DNA of 64,000 bases from Chryseobacterium sp. JM1 (GTDB taxonomy: Bacteria > Bacteroidota > Bacteroidia > Flavobacteriales > Weeksellaceae). How positions within the stretch are numbered: position 1 is the stretch's first letter; every line of letters starts with the position of its first letter. Where the stretch lies: contig NZ_JPRN01000015.1 in assembly GCF_000737715.1 (NCBI RefSeq), forward strand, positions 1 through 64,000. The letters are read 5' to 3'. The translations under genes and the position numbers were made by a program. The notes beneath the pieces are model-generated. The model made no database searches and was not told the DNA's origin. It saw nothing but the letters and a program-made list of their open reading frames with translations. Shown piece by piece: positions 26,706 to 35,139 of the stretch.

Positions 26706-27395
26706 TTATTTGAATTTGTAAGCTACACCCACCTGGAATGCATTATTTCTAATGGCATCTGAACTATTGTCCTTATAAATATCTGTAATACCTGCAGTGA
26801 ATCTGGCTGTTACCCCAAAGTTCTGAGTGAAATAATATCCCGCTCCGATACCGATACCGAAATTGAATTTATTGTGAAGATCTTTAACAATTTTATCCGA
26901 AAAGCTTGTTGTTTGTGTAGTTGTAGTGTTTCCTGAAGTTACAGTCGTGGTAATATCTCCTTTGTCCTTTCCTCCTAAAAGAAATCCGAACTCAGGTCCT
27001 GCTTCTACATAAAGCTGAGGTAGGATATTGTACTGTACCATTACGGGAACCGTAAGATAGTTCAGTGTTTTTTTGTACTCAACTTCTCTTCTGTATTTAT
27101 CAGAATTAACGTAGTACTGCTCTCTTTCTTCAGTTTTTGAACCCAATTGGCTGAAAAGAAGTTCAGGCTGAATGCTGAATTTCTCTGCTACCGGAATGTT
27201 TACAAATACTCCGGCATTAAAACCTGGCTTCAGTTTCTGATCGTTGTCATACTGGTCAGCTTTACTAAGAGTAGAAGCGTTGAATCCAGCTTTAACTCCG
27301 AAAGTTACTGGTGATGCAGATGCAGATTTAGTTTTTTCCTGTGCATTCACCAAAAGGCTTCCTGCAAATGCTAATCCTAAAATTAGTTTTTTCAT
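26706..27395 (-). CDS. Outer-membrane beta-barrel (porin-family) protein 3
   Basis: It has 229 residues with a signal peptide ending near VNAQ. It shares the paralogue landmarks (TFGVKAGFN, FNAGVFVNIPVAEKFS, IQPELLFSQLGS, LYVEAGPEFGFLLGGKDKGD, GIGAGYYFTQN, VGVAYKFK). The variable stretches between strands, probably surface loops, differ most among the four copies. A strong sigma-54-like site ends about 38 bp upstream of its ATG. Confidence 0.87.
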   Translation of the reverse strand: MKKLILGLAFAGSLLVNAQEKTKSASASPVTFGVKAGFNASTLSKADQYDNDQKLKPGFNAGVFVNIPVAEKFSIQPELLFSQLGSKTEEREQYYVNSDKYRREVEYKKTLNYLTVPVMVQYNILPQLYVEAGPEFGFLLGGKDKGDITTTVTSGNTTTTQTTSFSDKIVKDLHNKFNFGIGIGAGYYFTQNFGVTARFTAGITDIYKDNSSDAIRNNAFQVGVAYKFK

Positions 27396-27432
27396 GATTT
27401 TTTAAAGTTTAAACTTATGTTCCCACACTGCA

Positions 27433-27448
27433 GCAAAATTCCCGCCAA
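27433..27448 (-). promoter_or_regulatory. Sigma-54-like promoter of porin gene 3
   Basis: On the minus strand TTGGCGGGAATTTTGC has GG and GC separated by exactly 10 bases. Predicted transcription start is near 27421, about 26 nt before the ATG at 27395. Confidence 0.7.
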
Positions 27449-27482
27449 AGGGATTAAACTGATAAATATCATGTTTTACGCG

Positions 27483-27518
27483 AAAAGGTCAGGTTTAAAT
27501 GAATAAACCTGACCTTTT
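27483..27518 (-). terminator. Strong terminator of an orphan transcription unit
   Basis: A 15-bp perfect stem: AAAAGGTCAGGTTTA (27483-27497) with TAAACCTGACCTTTT (27504-27518). Porin 4 already has its own terminator at 27657-27678, so this one has no obvious gene. It nearly duplicates the porin 3 terminator. Confidence 0.8.
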
Positions 27519-27592
27519 CTATTGAAATCAATTTGTATATGAAGAAACTTTTTGCTTTCAGATACTGATTAAAACATCAATGTCTTCCGGCT
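27485..27592 (-). ncRNA. Candidate small RNA or relic of a lost porin unit
   Basis: A sigma-54-like promoter (27605-27620) and a strong terminator (27483-27518) face the same way with about 75 bp between them and no start-stop frame of note. This could be a roughly 100-nt sRNA, or promoter and terminator left after deletion of a fifth porin. No conserved RNA family was recognised. Confidence 0.35.
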
Positions 27593-27604
27593 TATCTGAT
27601 ATAC

Positions 27605-27620
27605 GCAAACTCCTTGCCAA
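27605..27620 (-). promoter_or_regulatory. Orphan sigma-54-like promoter
   Basis: The minus strand reads TTGGCAAGGAGTTTGC, with GG and GC 10 bases apart, the closest match to the RpoN consensus here. It points at the terminator at 27483-27518 rather than directly at a gene. Confidence 0.65.
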
Positions 27621-27656
27621 AAATGCTGAATGGAGAAAATTTTCCACACAAAAAAA

Positions 27657-27678
27657 CCGGACTAAATACATAGTCCGG
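27657..27678 (-). terminator. Terminator of porin gene 4
   Basis: CCGGACTA (27657-27664) pairs with TAGTCCGG (27671-27678); TTTTTTT follows on the minus strand. Confidence 0.85.
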
Positions 27679-27722
27679 CTTTCTATTGAATATAAAATTT
27701 GTTATCTGAATGTTAAAGCTTA

Positions 27723-28358
27723 TTATTTGAATTTATAAGCTAATCCTACCTGGAATGTGTTGTTTCTTACAGCATCAGATCCGTTAGGTCTGTTTTTAGC
27801 TACATCTGTTAAACCAGCAACATATCTAGCTGTAATTCCGAAGTTGTCTGTGAAGTAATATCCTGCTCCAAGACCGATCCCAAAGTTGAATGTTTTTAAA
27901 TCATCTTTGTAGTTATCAGAAGTGGTAGAGTTTCCGTTAGATTCGTTTTTGATTTTGTTTTTTGCACTCACCATAAAACCAAACTCAGGACCTGCCTCTA
28001 CAAATAGATTAGGGATCAGGTTGTACTGGAACATTACCGGTACAGCAATATAATCTAATTTAGTTGAAGAAGAATACTTATTTCCTAATACAGTATAATC
28101 TGCTTTTGAACCGTACTGAGAATATAAAACCTCCGGCTGAATGCTGAATGATTCTGCAACTGGAATGTTAGCAAATACACCTGCATTGAAACCGATTTTA
28201 GATTTTTGATCATCTAAACCTTCGTCTTTAGAAAGAGAAGATACGTTCATCCCACCTTTTACACCAAATGTTACCGGGTTAGATGAAGACTTTGGAGTCT
28301 GTTGTGCGAATGCCAGTGAACTTGCAGTTACTGCTAATCCTAAAATTAACTTTTTCAT
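27723..28358 (-). CDS. Outer-membrane beta-barrel (porin-family) protein 4
   Basis: It has 211 residues with a signal peptide to about FAQQ. The strand landmarks match proteins 2 and 3 (TFGVKGGMN, IGFNAGVFANIPVAESFS, IQPEVLYSQYGS, LFVEAGPEFGFMV, GIGLGAGYYFTDN, VGLAYKFK) with shorter loops. The upstream sigma-54-like element (28441-28456) has GA instead of GC at -12. It is the first of the four tandem copies in transcription order. Confidence 0.87.
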   Translation of the reverse strand: MKKLILGLAVTASSLAFAQQTPKSSSNPVTFGVKGGMNVSSLSKDEGLDDQKSKIGFNAGVFANIPVAESFSIQPEVLYSQYGSKADYTVLGNKYSSSTKLDYIAVPVMFQYNLIPNLFVEAGPEFGFMVSAKNKIKNESNGNSTTSDNYKDDLKTFNFGIGLGAGYYFTDNFGITARYVAGLTDVAKNRPNGSDAVRNNTFQVGLAYKFK

Positions 28359-28758
28359 AACTTTAATTTTTTAATATTTTACTATTCTTAATTTTAAATT
28401 TTACTACCGTTCAATTTTTTGGTTGAACGCAGAGTATCTTTCAAATTGCTTGCCAAAAATAATTTACATGACAAAAGTCAGTTGTTTAGTAGCTTATATT
28501 TTAAAGTTAGTAGTATTCAATTATTTGATTTACAGTATTTTATATTTCCTATTAAACGTTTGTTTAGAAATGATCTAAATTGTAACTTGTCTAAAACTGT
28601 TCTGGATTCTATTAAAATAAGTTAAAAACAATGTTATTTCATAATAAGATGTAATATTGTAATGAAAGCTTTTAATGATTTGTACTCAGTCGGAAAAACC
28701 TGATAAAGAATCATTTCAGTGATTTCGTATATGATATAACCATAAACAAAAGGCTCCG
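28359..28758. other. Divergent intergenic region with sigma-54-like element
   Basis: The minus strand at 28456-28441 reads TTGGCAAGCAATTTGA, a near sigma-54 match with GA at -12, 83 bp or more upstream of porin 4. GTTCAA/TTGAAC (28409-28428) is a possible operator next to it. The remaining AT-rich sequence up to 28758 shows no supported gene. Confidence 0.5.
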
Positions 28759-29511
28759 ATGGAACATAAAAAGATAGTAAGATTTACGGTAAGCCTTATT
28801 GTATTAATGGTGGCAGCCATGTTTGTAATGGTTTCAGGCATCATTGAATATCCTTTCACTATTTATGTGATGTCAGGGGTGGGTGTTGTGATCCTGCTCC
28901 TGACGGTAAAATTCATTTATGACTTTTTTACAGCAGTTCCTCCGCCTTTGACGACAGTTCATCGGGATGCTGGCGAACAGAAACTGTTCTTTATTTCATC
29001 TTACAGAAGCACAACGCTCAGTCTGGTGATGATCGTGTTGCCCGCGTTTTTTATTTATTTTTTACTTCCCATGGTTCCCGGAATTGTAAAAGAAATTCAA
29101 ACGGGAAAGTCTGCTGCGCTTATTGTGATGTTGGTTTTATTGTTTATTTTATTTCTGGCATCAGTGTACAGCATTTTCACCGGAATCAAATTATTCATCC
29201 GAAGGAAAAAGATTGTACAGCTTATTATAAACGACGATAGTTTTGAATTTTTCCCAATCTATGACTTTGGGACCGGAACACGGAACTTTCAGGCAGTCTC
29301 TATGTTTTTTCGAACGAAAATGGAGAAAGCTTATTTTACAGATCAGTTGACAGTCAATATGGTAATCGATAAGTGGATGGGAAACAAGATAAGAGTTAAA
29401 GTAGAAGGAGTAGGTTTTTACCTTCCTTATTTATATAATGATACCAACGAGCTGGAAGAGGTTTATCAAACGATTAAAGGGCGCTTACAGCGAAAAATAT
29501 CGGGGAATTAG
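28759..29511 (+). CDS. Uncharacterised membrane protein
   Basis: It has 250 residues with four predicted membrane segments in two pairs (about 8-28, 33-57, 86-108 and 119-145) and a C-terminal soluble domain of about 100 residues. The soluble part (IINDDSFEFFPIYDFGTGTR) looks beta-rich, perhaps PH-like, but I do not recognise a family. Monocistronic, divergent from the porin cluster. Confidence 0.7.
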   Translation: MEHKKIVRFTVSLIVLMVAAMFVMVSGIIEYPFTIYVMSGVGVVILLLTVKFIYDFFTAVPPPLTTVHRDAGEQKLFFISSYRSTTLSLVMIVLPAFFIYFLLPMVPGIVKEIQTGKSAALIVMLVLLFILFLASVYSIFTGIKLFIRRKKIVQLIINDDSFEFFPIYDFGTGTRNFQAVSMFFRTKMEKAYFTDQLTVNMVIDKWMGNKIRVKVEGVGFYLPYLYNDTNELEEVYQTIKGRLQRKISGN

Positions 29512-29568
29512 GAATGGAAGCGGGAGATGGAGTATCAGCTGATAATTTTAATAGTTTCCGTTAATTAG

Positions 29569-29601
29569 AACCATGTCAAGGTTCGAAATCTTGACATGGT
29601 T
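29569..29601. repeat. Palindromic GTCAAG repeat, possible terminator
   Basis: AACCATGTCAAG (29569-29580) pairs with CTTGACATGGTT (29590-29601). The core TGTCAAGGTT..AAATCTTGACA recurs at 56890-56912. It lies between convergent genes and may terminate either. Confidence 0.7.
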
Positions 29602-29642
29602 AGTTGGCATATCTTAATCTTTTGTAGATTCTAACTTTAAAC

Positions 29643-30689
29643 TTAAACTGTGTCCAGCTTTCTGTAAAATTCTAAAGATTTCAAAATGTTTTCCTGGCTG
29701 CACTGGTAATCATACGTACATGATCCTATTCCCGTAAGCAGGGAGAAATTAATTTTGCTGTCAGAATTCTTTTTATCATTAAGCAGAAGTTCCGTAATAC
29801 TCTCGTCTGTAAAGTCGCTGATATCAAGGTAAGGATAATACCTCTTAATATTTTCGATGATAAAAGTGGCATCTTCCTCAGTAATAAGATCTTCAAGATT
29901 GGCCAGATGCGCTTCGCAGATCATTCCCATAGCGACTGCCTCTCCATGAAGGATAGGATTTCCCTGGCTCAGACAAAGACTCTCCACCGAATGTCCTATC
30001 GTGTGCCCGAAATTCAGGGTTTTTCTGATGTTTTTTTCATGGAAGTCCTTTTCTACAACGTCCTGCTTGATATCCATGGAAGTCTGAATATGAGGAACCA
30101 CCGTTTCCACATCCAGTTTATGAATCTGAATCAGACTGTCCCAATGTGCTTTGTCAGCGATAAGACCGTGCTTCAGCATTTCTGCAAAACCGCTGCGTAA
30201 TTCTTTAAAAGGAAGGGTTTTTAAAAATTTAGGATAAATAAAGATCTGTTCCGGGAAGGCAAAAGTTCCTACCATATTTTTATAATGCATCAGATCTATT
30301 CCAGTTTTTCCGCCTATAGAAGCATCACACATGGATAAAAGGGTAGTAGGGATATTGATGAACTGAACCCCTCTTTTATAGGTAGATGCAATAAAACCAC
30401 CCATATCTGTGATCACACCGCCACCAAGATTGATGACCAATGCTTTTCTGTCCGCCTGCATTTCGGTAAGAATTTCCCAAAGCTGATTCGCGGTCTGGAT
30501 ATTTTTCATTTCCTCACCCGCCTCAATCTCTAAAATTTCAAAACCTAAGTCTGTTTCCATATTGCCCAAAAGGACCGGAAGACAATATTCATGGGTGTTT
30601 TCATCAACTAAAATAAAGATTTTACTGAAAGATTTTTCGTGTAGAAAACTGTTTAATTGAGAAAAATCATCGTTTAATATTGTTATCAT
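29643..30689 (-). CDS. aroB: 3-dehydroquinate synthase
   Basis: It converts DAHP to 3-dehydroquinate in the shikimate pathway, using NAD and zinc. This 348-residue protein has the NAD-binding LGGGVITDMGGFIASTYKRG, PTTLLSMCDASIGGKTGID, and zinc ligands in the E-x-LKHG and FGHTIGHSVES segments. Length and motif order are typical. It diverges from the pseudouridine synthase gene. Confidence 0.95.
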   Translation of the reverse strand: MITILNDDFSQLNSFLHEKSFSKIFILVDENTHEYCLPVLLGNMETDLGFEILEIEAGEEMKNIQTANQLWEILTEMQADRKALVINLGGGVITDMGGFIASTYKRGVQFINIPTTLLSMCDASIGGKTGIDLMHYKNMVGTFAFPEQIFIYPKFLKTLPFKELRSGFAEMLKHGLIADKAHWDSLIQIHKLDVETVVPHIQTSMDIKQDVVEKDFHEKNIRKTLNFGHTIGHSVESLCLSQGNPILHGEAVAMGMICEAHLANLEDLITEEDATFIIENIKRYYPYLDISDFTDESITELLLNDKKNSDSKINFSLLTGIGSCTYDYQCSQENILKSLEFYRKLDTV

Positions 30690-30768
30690 TATTGGAGTTT
30701 CTTTAAAATTAAAATAAAACTATTCTGCAAAGTTATGATTCTTAATTTTTAACTCGTAACTAAATTAC

Positions 30769-30776
30769 TATCTTTG
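30769..30776 (+). promoter_or_regulatory. -7 box of the pseudouridine synthase gene
   Basis: TATCTTTG fits TAnnTTTG. It overlaps an in-frame TTG at 30774, which therefore cannot be the start; the ATG at 30792 is the first usable codon. Confidence 0.65.
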
Positions 30777-30791
30777 CAGAAATTTTTAGAA

Positions 30792-31979
30792 ATGAGCAGA
30801 GATAATAATAATTCAGAAAGACCCAAAAGACCAAGAACTTCAACAAGAAACAATTCTGATGATTCTCGTGCTTCCAGATCTGGAAATTCTTCAGGATCAA
30901 AACCTTTTAAGAAACCTTTTCCTAAAGCAGGCGAAAGAAATTTCGACAGTAAAGGCGGTAATTCAAAGTTTGGACAGAAACCTTTCAAAAGAAGTGATGA
31001 CAGTGCAAAAAGCAGCGATGAAGAAGCTGGTGAAAAACCGGCAAGCAGAGCTTTCATTACCAATTCAACTGAAGGACGTGAGAGAAAGACTTTTGGTAAG
31101 CCAGCTGCAAAAAGAGGAGGTGCAAAGAGTTTTGATGCCAGAGACAAGTATGAAAGAGGCAGCCTGAAGTACGGAAGAAGACCATCAAGTGGAGATGACA
31201 AAAATGAAGATAAGGCAAGATCTTTTGTACAGAAAAGAAGGTTAAACAAGATTGAAAAAGATGTTCATAAAGACACCATCCGTCTTAATAAGTATATCGC
31301 AAACTCCGGGATCTGCAGCAGAAGAGAAGCTGACGAACTGATCACGCAGGGGCTGGTAGAAGTAAACGGAGTAGTGGTGAACGAAATGGGCTATCAGGTT
31401 CAGAAGACCGATAAAGTAGTTTTTGACGGACAGGGTATTACCCCTGAAAAACCGGTATATGTGCTTTTAAATAAACCGAAAGGATATATTTCTACCACTA
31501 AAGATGACAAAGCCAGAAAAACCGTAATGGATCTGGTAGCGAATGCATCACCGTACCGTCTTTTCCCTGTTGGAAGACTTGACCGTTCTACAACCGGAGT
31601 TATTCTTTTAACGAATGACGGACACATGACGAAAAAACTGACGCATCCATCTTTTGATGCTAAAAAGATCTATCATGTGACACTGGATAAAAAACTGACC
31701 AATGAAGACATGAGACTTATCGTAGAAGGAATTCGTCTTGACGAAGGAATCGCGGTAGTAGATCAGATTTCATTCATTGAAGGGAAACCTAAAAATGAAA
31801 TCGGAATTGAAATTCATATCGGATGGAACCGTGTTATCAGAAGAATTTTCCAAAGACTTGGATACGAAGTGGAAGCTTTAGACAGAGTAATGTTTGCCGG
31901 AATGACCAAGAAAAACATCAAACGTGGACACTGGAGAATCCTTACAGAACTGGAAGTTAATAATCTTAAAATGCTTTAA
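30792..31979 (+). CDS. rRNA pseudouridine synthase (RsuA/RluB type) with long disordered N-terminus
   Basis: It has 395 residues. The first 150 or so are low-complexity and rich in R, K, S, N, G and D, probably a disordered RNA-binding tail. An S4 domain follows (IRLNKYIANSGICSRREAD), then the catalytic domain with GRLDRSTTGVILLTNDG; D264 is the catalytic aspartate. It should isomerise a uridine in large or small subunit rRNA; which one cannot be told from motifs. Confidence 0.92.
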   Translation: MSRDNNNSERPKRPRTSTRNNSDDSRASRSGNSSGSKPFKKPFPKAGERNFDSKGGNSKFGQKPFKRSDDSAKSSDEEAGEKPASRAFITNSTEGRERKTFGKPAAKRGGAKSFDARDKYERGSLKYGRRPSSGDDKNEDKARSFVQKRRLNKIEKDVHKDTIRLNKYIANSGICSRREADELITQGLVEVNGVVVNEMGYQVQKTDKVVFDGQGITPEKPVYVLLNKPKGYISTTKDDKARKTVMDLVANASPYRLFPVGRLDRSTTGVILLTNDGHMTKKLTHPSFDAKKIYHVTLDKKLTNEDMRLIVEGIRLDEGIAVVDQISFIEGKPKNEIGIEIHIGWNRVIRRIFQRLGYEVEALDRVMFAGMTKKNIKRGHWRILTELEVNNLKML

Positions 31980-32433
31980 TAGCCCGTTGTGGGATTCGTA
32001 GTACGGAGTTTCGAGAAGTCGGTATTCGGGTTATGAATCACAATGGAAAGCTGAATTCTAAGCATTAGAAGAGAATTATAAAGTATAAAAAGCGTGGAAA
32101 TTTTATTTCCGCGCTTTTTTGTTTTTTATATCAATTAAACGATTACCTGCAAAATTTGGGGAGCGGGTAAAATTTTTTAACGTAAAGCTTCATCTTGCTA
32201 ACGTTTAGTTTTGAGGAAGGCAAAGACTTTGACTGCGTCACTTATGAAGTGATCGGTTTACAACATCCGCTTAATCGAATCAATGAAATTGATTCCTTCT
32301 TTGCAGCCTTAAATCATCGGTATCAAAATAGACCTTTGCGTGAAAAAAGCTTTCCCATTCCTCAAGTTTTTAAATTGATCCCATTAACTTTAAGTCAAAA
32401 TAAAATCCTTATCTTCTCAGAACCCACAACCTG
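31980..32433. other. Intergenic with terminator and clustered small palindromes
   Basis: After the terminator (32090-32119) the 32195-32300 stretch holds three successive palindromes: CAAAGACTTTG, TCACTTATGAAGTGA and GAATCAATGAAATTGATTC. An open frame over 32195-32491 runs into the amidase gene on the other strand and is not credible. Confidence 0.5.
32090..32119 (+). terminator. Terminator after the pseudouridine synthase gene
   Basis: AAGCGTGGAAA (32090-32100) pairs, with one G-U, with TTTCCGCGCTT (32106-32116), then TTTT. Confidence 0.8.
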
Positions 32434-33996
32434 TTATTCCTTCAAAAACTGCGGAACCTTCCTCTGCGGACTCGCCTGTTCAAAAGTATAAGCCATATTA
32501 ATCAGTTTTCCTTCGCTCCATTTTTCGGCAGAAAATAAAATACCGACAGGAAGTCCGTCGATATAGCCCATCGTCAGCGTAATGCTTGGATATCCCGCAA
32601 TGGCTGCCGCATCTGCACTTCCGAACGTGTAATGATCTCCGTTTATTAAATCGGTTTTCCAGGCTTCTGTCGTTGTTGGGGAAATGATCGCATCCAGATT
32701 GTATTTTTTCATAGCGAGATCAATTCCCTTCTCACGGCTGCCTTCCTGTGCTGTTTTTATGGCTTTGGCATAGCCTTCTTCTTTGGTGCCATTACTTTTT
32801 GCAGCCATTTCCAGATATTCCTGCCCGAAATATTTTAGCTCTTCTTTATTATTTTTATTGAAAGCAATCAGTTCGTCTATATTTTTTACTGGTGCATTTT
32901 TACCCAGTGAGGCAAGATAATCGTTGATTCCATCTTTATATTCATCAATCATCAGTTCCAGAGATTTTTCATATACTTCTTGGGAAAGCAGATCTTTTTC
33001 TATTTCTACGATAACAGCTCCCTGACTTTCTAAAACCTTTAAGGTCTGTAAAAACAGTTCATCCACTTTTTTGCTGGCGCCGTTGGTGATTCCTTTTACA
33101 TATCCTAATCTTTTTCCTTTCAATCCTTTTAAATTCAGGAATGGGGTGTAGTCTTTATGAAGAAATGGAGTATTTCCAAAGGTTTTCACGTCATTTTTAT
33201 CTTCACCTACCATAGTTCCCAAACTTATCGCAACGTCTTTCACGGTTCTTGCCATAGGTCCCGGCGTGTCCTGTGTACTTGAAATAGGGATGATTCCCTG
33301 TCTTGAAATTAATCCCACCGTTGGTTTTAGCCCTACGATTCCATTGATACTGGAAGGACAGACGATAGATCCGTTGGTTTCCGTGCCAATAGCCACAATA
33401 CCCAGATTGGCAGAGATAGCCGCTCCGGAACCGGCACTGGATCCGCAGGTATTTCTATCTAAAATGTATGGATTTTTTGTCAGGCCACCGAGTCCGCTCC
33501 AGCCGCTGGTAGATTTCATTCCCCGGAAATTGGCCCATTCGCTGAGATTGGTTTTTCCGATGATAACGGCGCCGGCTTCTCTTAATTTTTTTACCAGATA
33601 ACTGTCCTGTAGCGGAAAAGAATTCTTTAATGCCAAAGATCCTGCGGTATTCGGCATTTTATCGTGGGTGTCTATATTGTCTTTCAGTAAAACAGGAATT
33701 CCAAACAGTGGTTTATTTTTAAATTTTGAACTGATATGATCCAAAGAATCTGCAATTCTGACCGCATCCGGATTGACGGTGATGATTGAATTAAGCTTGA
33801 CTCCGTTTTTATCAACATCATTGATGCGCTTCAGATAAGCTTCCACTACTTCTTTTACCGTCGTTTTTTTGTCTTTGTAAAGACTTTGAATTTTCTGGAT
33901 ATCATATTCCAGATATTTAAATTCATTATGGGTTGTGTTTTGAGCTTTTCCCAGAACAGCAGTGAAAAATGCTGCCAATACAATGCTTTTTTTCAT
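32434..33996 (-). CDS. Secreted amidase (amidase-signature family)
   Basis: This 520-residue protein has a signal peptide ending near LGKAQ; ATG 33996 is chosen to give it. The Ser-cisSer-Lys triad is visible: K105 in LLKDNID, the CGSSAGSGAA loop at 184-193, and nucleophile S210 in TETNGSIVCP. Amidase-signature enzymes hydrolyse carboxamides; the substrate is not evident. The signal peptide separates it from GatA. It has no operon partner. Confidence 0.9.
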   Translation of the reverse strand: MKKSIVLAAFFTAVLGKAQNTTHNEFKYLEYDIQKIQSLYKDKKTTVKEVVEAYLKRINDVDKNGVKLNSIITVNPDAVRIADSLDHISSKFKNKPLFGIPVLLKDNIDTHDKMPNTAGSLALKNSFPLQDSYLVKKLREAGAVIIGKTNLSEWANFRGMKSTSGWSGLGGLTKNPYILDRNTCGSSAGSGAAISANLGIVAIGTETNGSIVCPSSINGIVGLKPTVGLISRQGIIPISSTQDTPGPMARTVKDVAISLGTMVGEDKNDVKTFGNTPFLHKDYTPFLNLKGLKGKRLGYVKGITNGASKKVDELFLQTLKVLESQGAVIVEIEKDLLSQEVYEKSLELMIDEYKDGINDYLASLGKNAPVKNIDELIAFNKNNKEELKYFGQEYLEMAAKSNGTKEEGYAKAIKTAQEGSREKGIDLAMKKYNLDAIISPTTTEAWKTDLINGDHYTFGSADAAAIAGYPSITLTMGYIDGLPVGILFSAEKWSEGKLINMAYTFEQASPQRKVPQFLKE

Positions 33997-34357
33997 TCGG
34001 TGTATTTCTTTCAAATATAGATAATTATCTGAAAACCTGGGTTAGGAGTTATGAGTTTGATGCGGGATATGGATTCCGGGTTCCGAAATATCTCTCTGCC
34101 TACGACAAATAGTTCTCGACCCTAATTCCCCTTCCCTGAAGGGGTGGATTTTTGCGAAGCAAAAAGACGGGGTAGTTTAGAAAGTTATGTATTATGAGTT
34201 ATAAGTGATAAGTTAATCCAGCCCAGACAACAATCAAAAAAGACGCAGAAAAAATTCCACGTCTTCAATATTTATAGTCAATGATAAACTGAAAATTAAT
34301 ATGCAGCAAGATACCGAAACCCGGAACCCGCACCCAATTAATTTCTAATCATCAAGC
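33997..34357. other. Intergenic with nested repeats, no gene
   Basis: It holds heptamer-like text at 34040-34056 and 34184-34217, an imperfect inverted repeat (GGATTCCGGGTTCCGAAATA near 34071 against ACCGAAACCCGGAACCCG near 34313), the double hairpin at 34128-34165, and a pncA terminator near 34240-34265 (AAGACG/CGTCTT followed by T's on the minus strand). Confidence 0.6.
34128..34165. repeat. Double-hairpin repeat CCCCTTC/GAAGGGG and TTTTTGC/GCAAAAA
   Basis: Hairpin 1 spans 34128-34144 (CCCCTTCCCTGAAGGGG), hairpin 2 spans 34149-34165 (TTTTTGCGAAGCAAAAA), then GACGGGGTAG. I recognise this layout as a common Bacteroidota intergenic repeat type. Confidence 0.6.
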
Positions 34358-34963
34358 TTATCCCAAAATCGTAACCCCCTTCTGGATCATTTCATAAATA
34401 GCATCTCTACCATTCTCAGGTTTTACATTAACGGCTTTTGTTCCGTTGAAGTGAAGACAAGTGATGTATCCGTTGGCCACTGCATCTGTACAGGTGAATT
34501 TCACACAGTAATCCATCGCAAGACCTACAATTTCAACCAATTGGATTTCATGATATTTAAGGAAATCATCAAGTCCTGTTTTCATAAAGTGATTATTGTC
34601 CTGAAACCCGCTGTAGCTATCGATTTCAGTGTTTTTTCCTTTTTGAATGATATGGGTGACTTTATCTCTGTTTAAGTCTTTATGAAATTCTGCCCCGAAA
34701 GTTCCCTGGATACAGTGATCAGGCCACATAAACTGGGGAACACCATTCAGGATAATGCTTTCACCGACTTTTCTGTTGTTATTGCTGGCAAAACTTTTAT
34801 GATTGGCAGGATGCCAGTCCTGAGTAAGAACGATTTGGTCATATTCATTTTCCTCCATCAGAAGATTGATGTATGGAATCACTTCATTCGCTTCCGGAAC
34901 TGCTAATGCGCCGCCTTCACAGAAATCATTCTGTACATCTACGATTATTAACGCTTTTTTCAT
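34358..34963 (-). CDS. pncA: Nicotinamidase / pyrazinamidase
   Basis: It hydrolyses nicotinamide to nicotinate for NAD salvage. It has 201 residues from ATG 34963 (MKKALIIVDVQNDF), the canonical start; a longer frame to 35080 is upstream DNA. The catalytic D9, K108 and C153 (GLAMDYCV) and the metal-binding DWHPANH and WPDHC segments are present. A degraded copy of its 5' end lies at 36690-36785 beyond the DEAD-box gene. Confidence 0.93.
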   Translation of the reverse strand: MKKALIIVDVQNDFCEGGALAVPEANEVIPYINLLMEENEYDQIVLTQDWHPANHKSFASNNNRKVGESIILNGVPQFMWPDHCIQGTFGAEFHKDLNRDKVTHIIQKGKNTEIDSYSGFQDNNHFMKTGLDDFLKYHEIQLVEIVGLAMDYCVKFTCTDAVANGYITCLHFNGTKAVNVKPENGRDAIYEMIQKGVTILG

Positions 34964-35114
34964 ATTGAGATTTCTCGAATTTTGGATAAAAATACTCAAA
35001 AAATCGTCCAAAACTGAATTATCGGACAAATCGGCAATATAAATTTTTCGCCCTAAAAAGAAAATAATTGCAGTCAGCATCCGGTTTCGGGATATAAACC
35101 AAATATCAATAGCT

Positions 35115-35122
35115 TATCTTTG
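35115..35122 (+). promoter_or_regulatory. -7 box of the DEAD-box helicase gene
   Basis: TATCTTTG fits TAnnTTTG, 18 bp before the ATG at 35140. Confidence 0.6.
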
Positions 35123-35139
35123 CAGGAAATAAGTATTTT

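Noticed and set aside
28419..28625. 68-codon open frame upstream of the porin cluster
   Set aside because: It overlaps the sigma-54-like element and has no coding character.
29569..29601. tRNA-like segment because of GGTTCGAAAT
   Set aside because: The T-loop-like string is the loop of a perfect palindrome; no acceptor, D or anticodon arms.
30749..31249. 166-codon frame opposite the N-terminal region of the pseudouridine synthase gene
   Set aside because: A leucine- and serine-rich antisense shadow of a low-complexity lysine/arginine/serine-rich coding region.
32195..32491. 98-codon open frame after the pseudouridine synthase gene
   Set aside because: Its 3' end overlaps the conserved end of the amidase gene on the other strand, and its first half consists of small palindromes.
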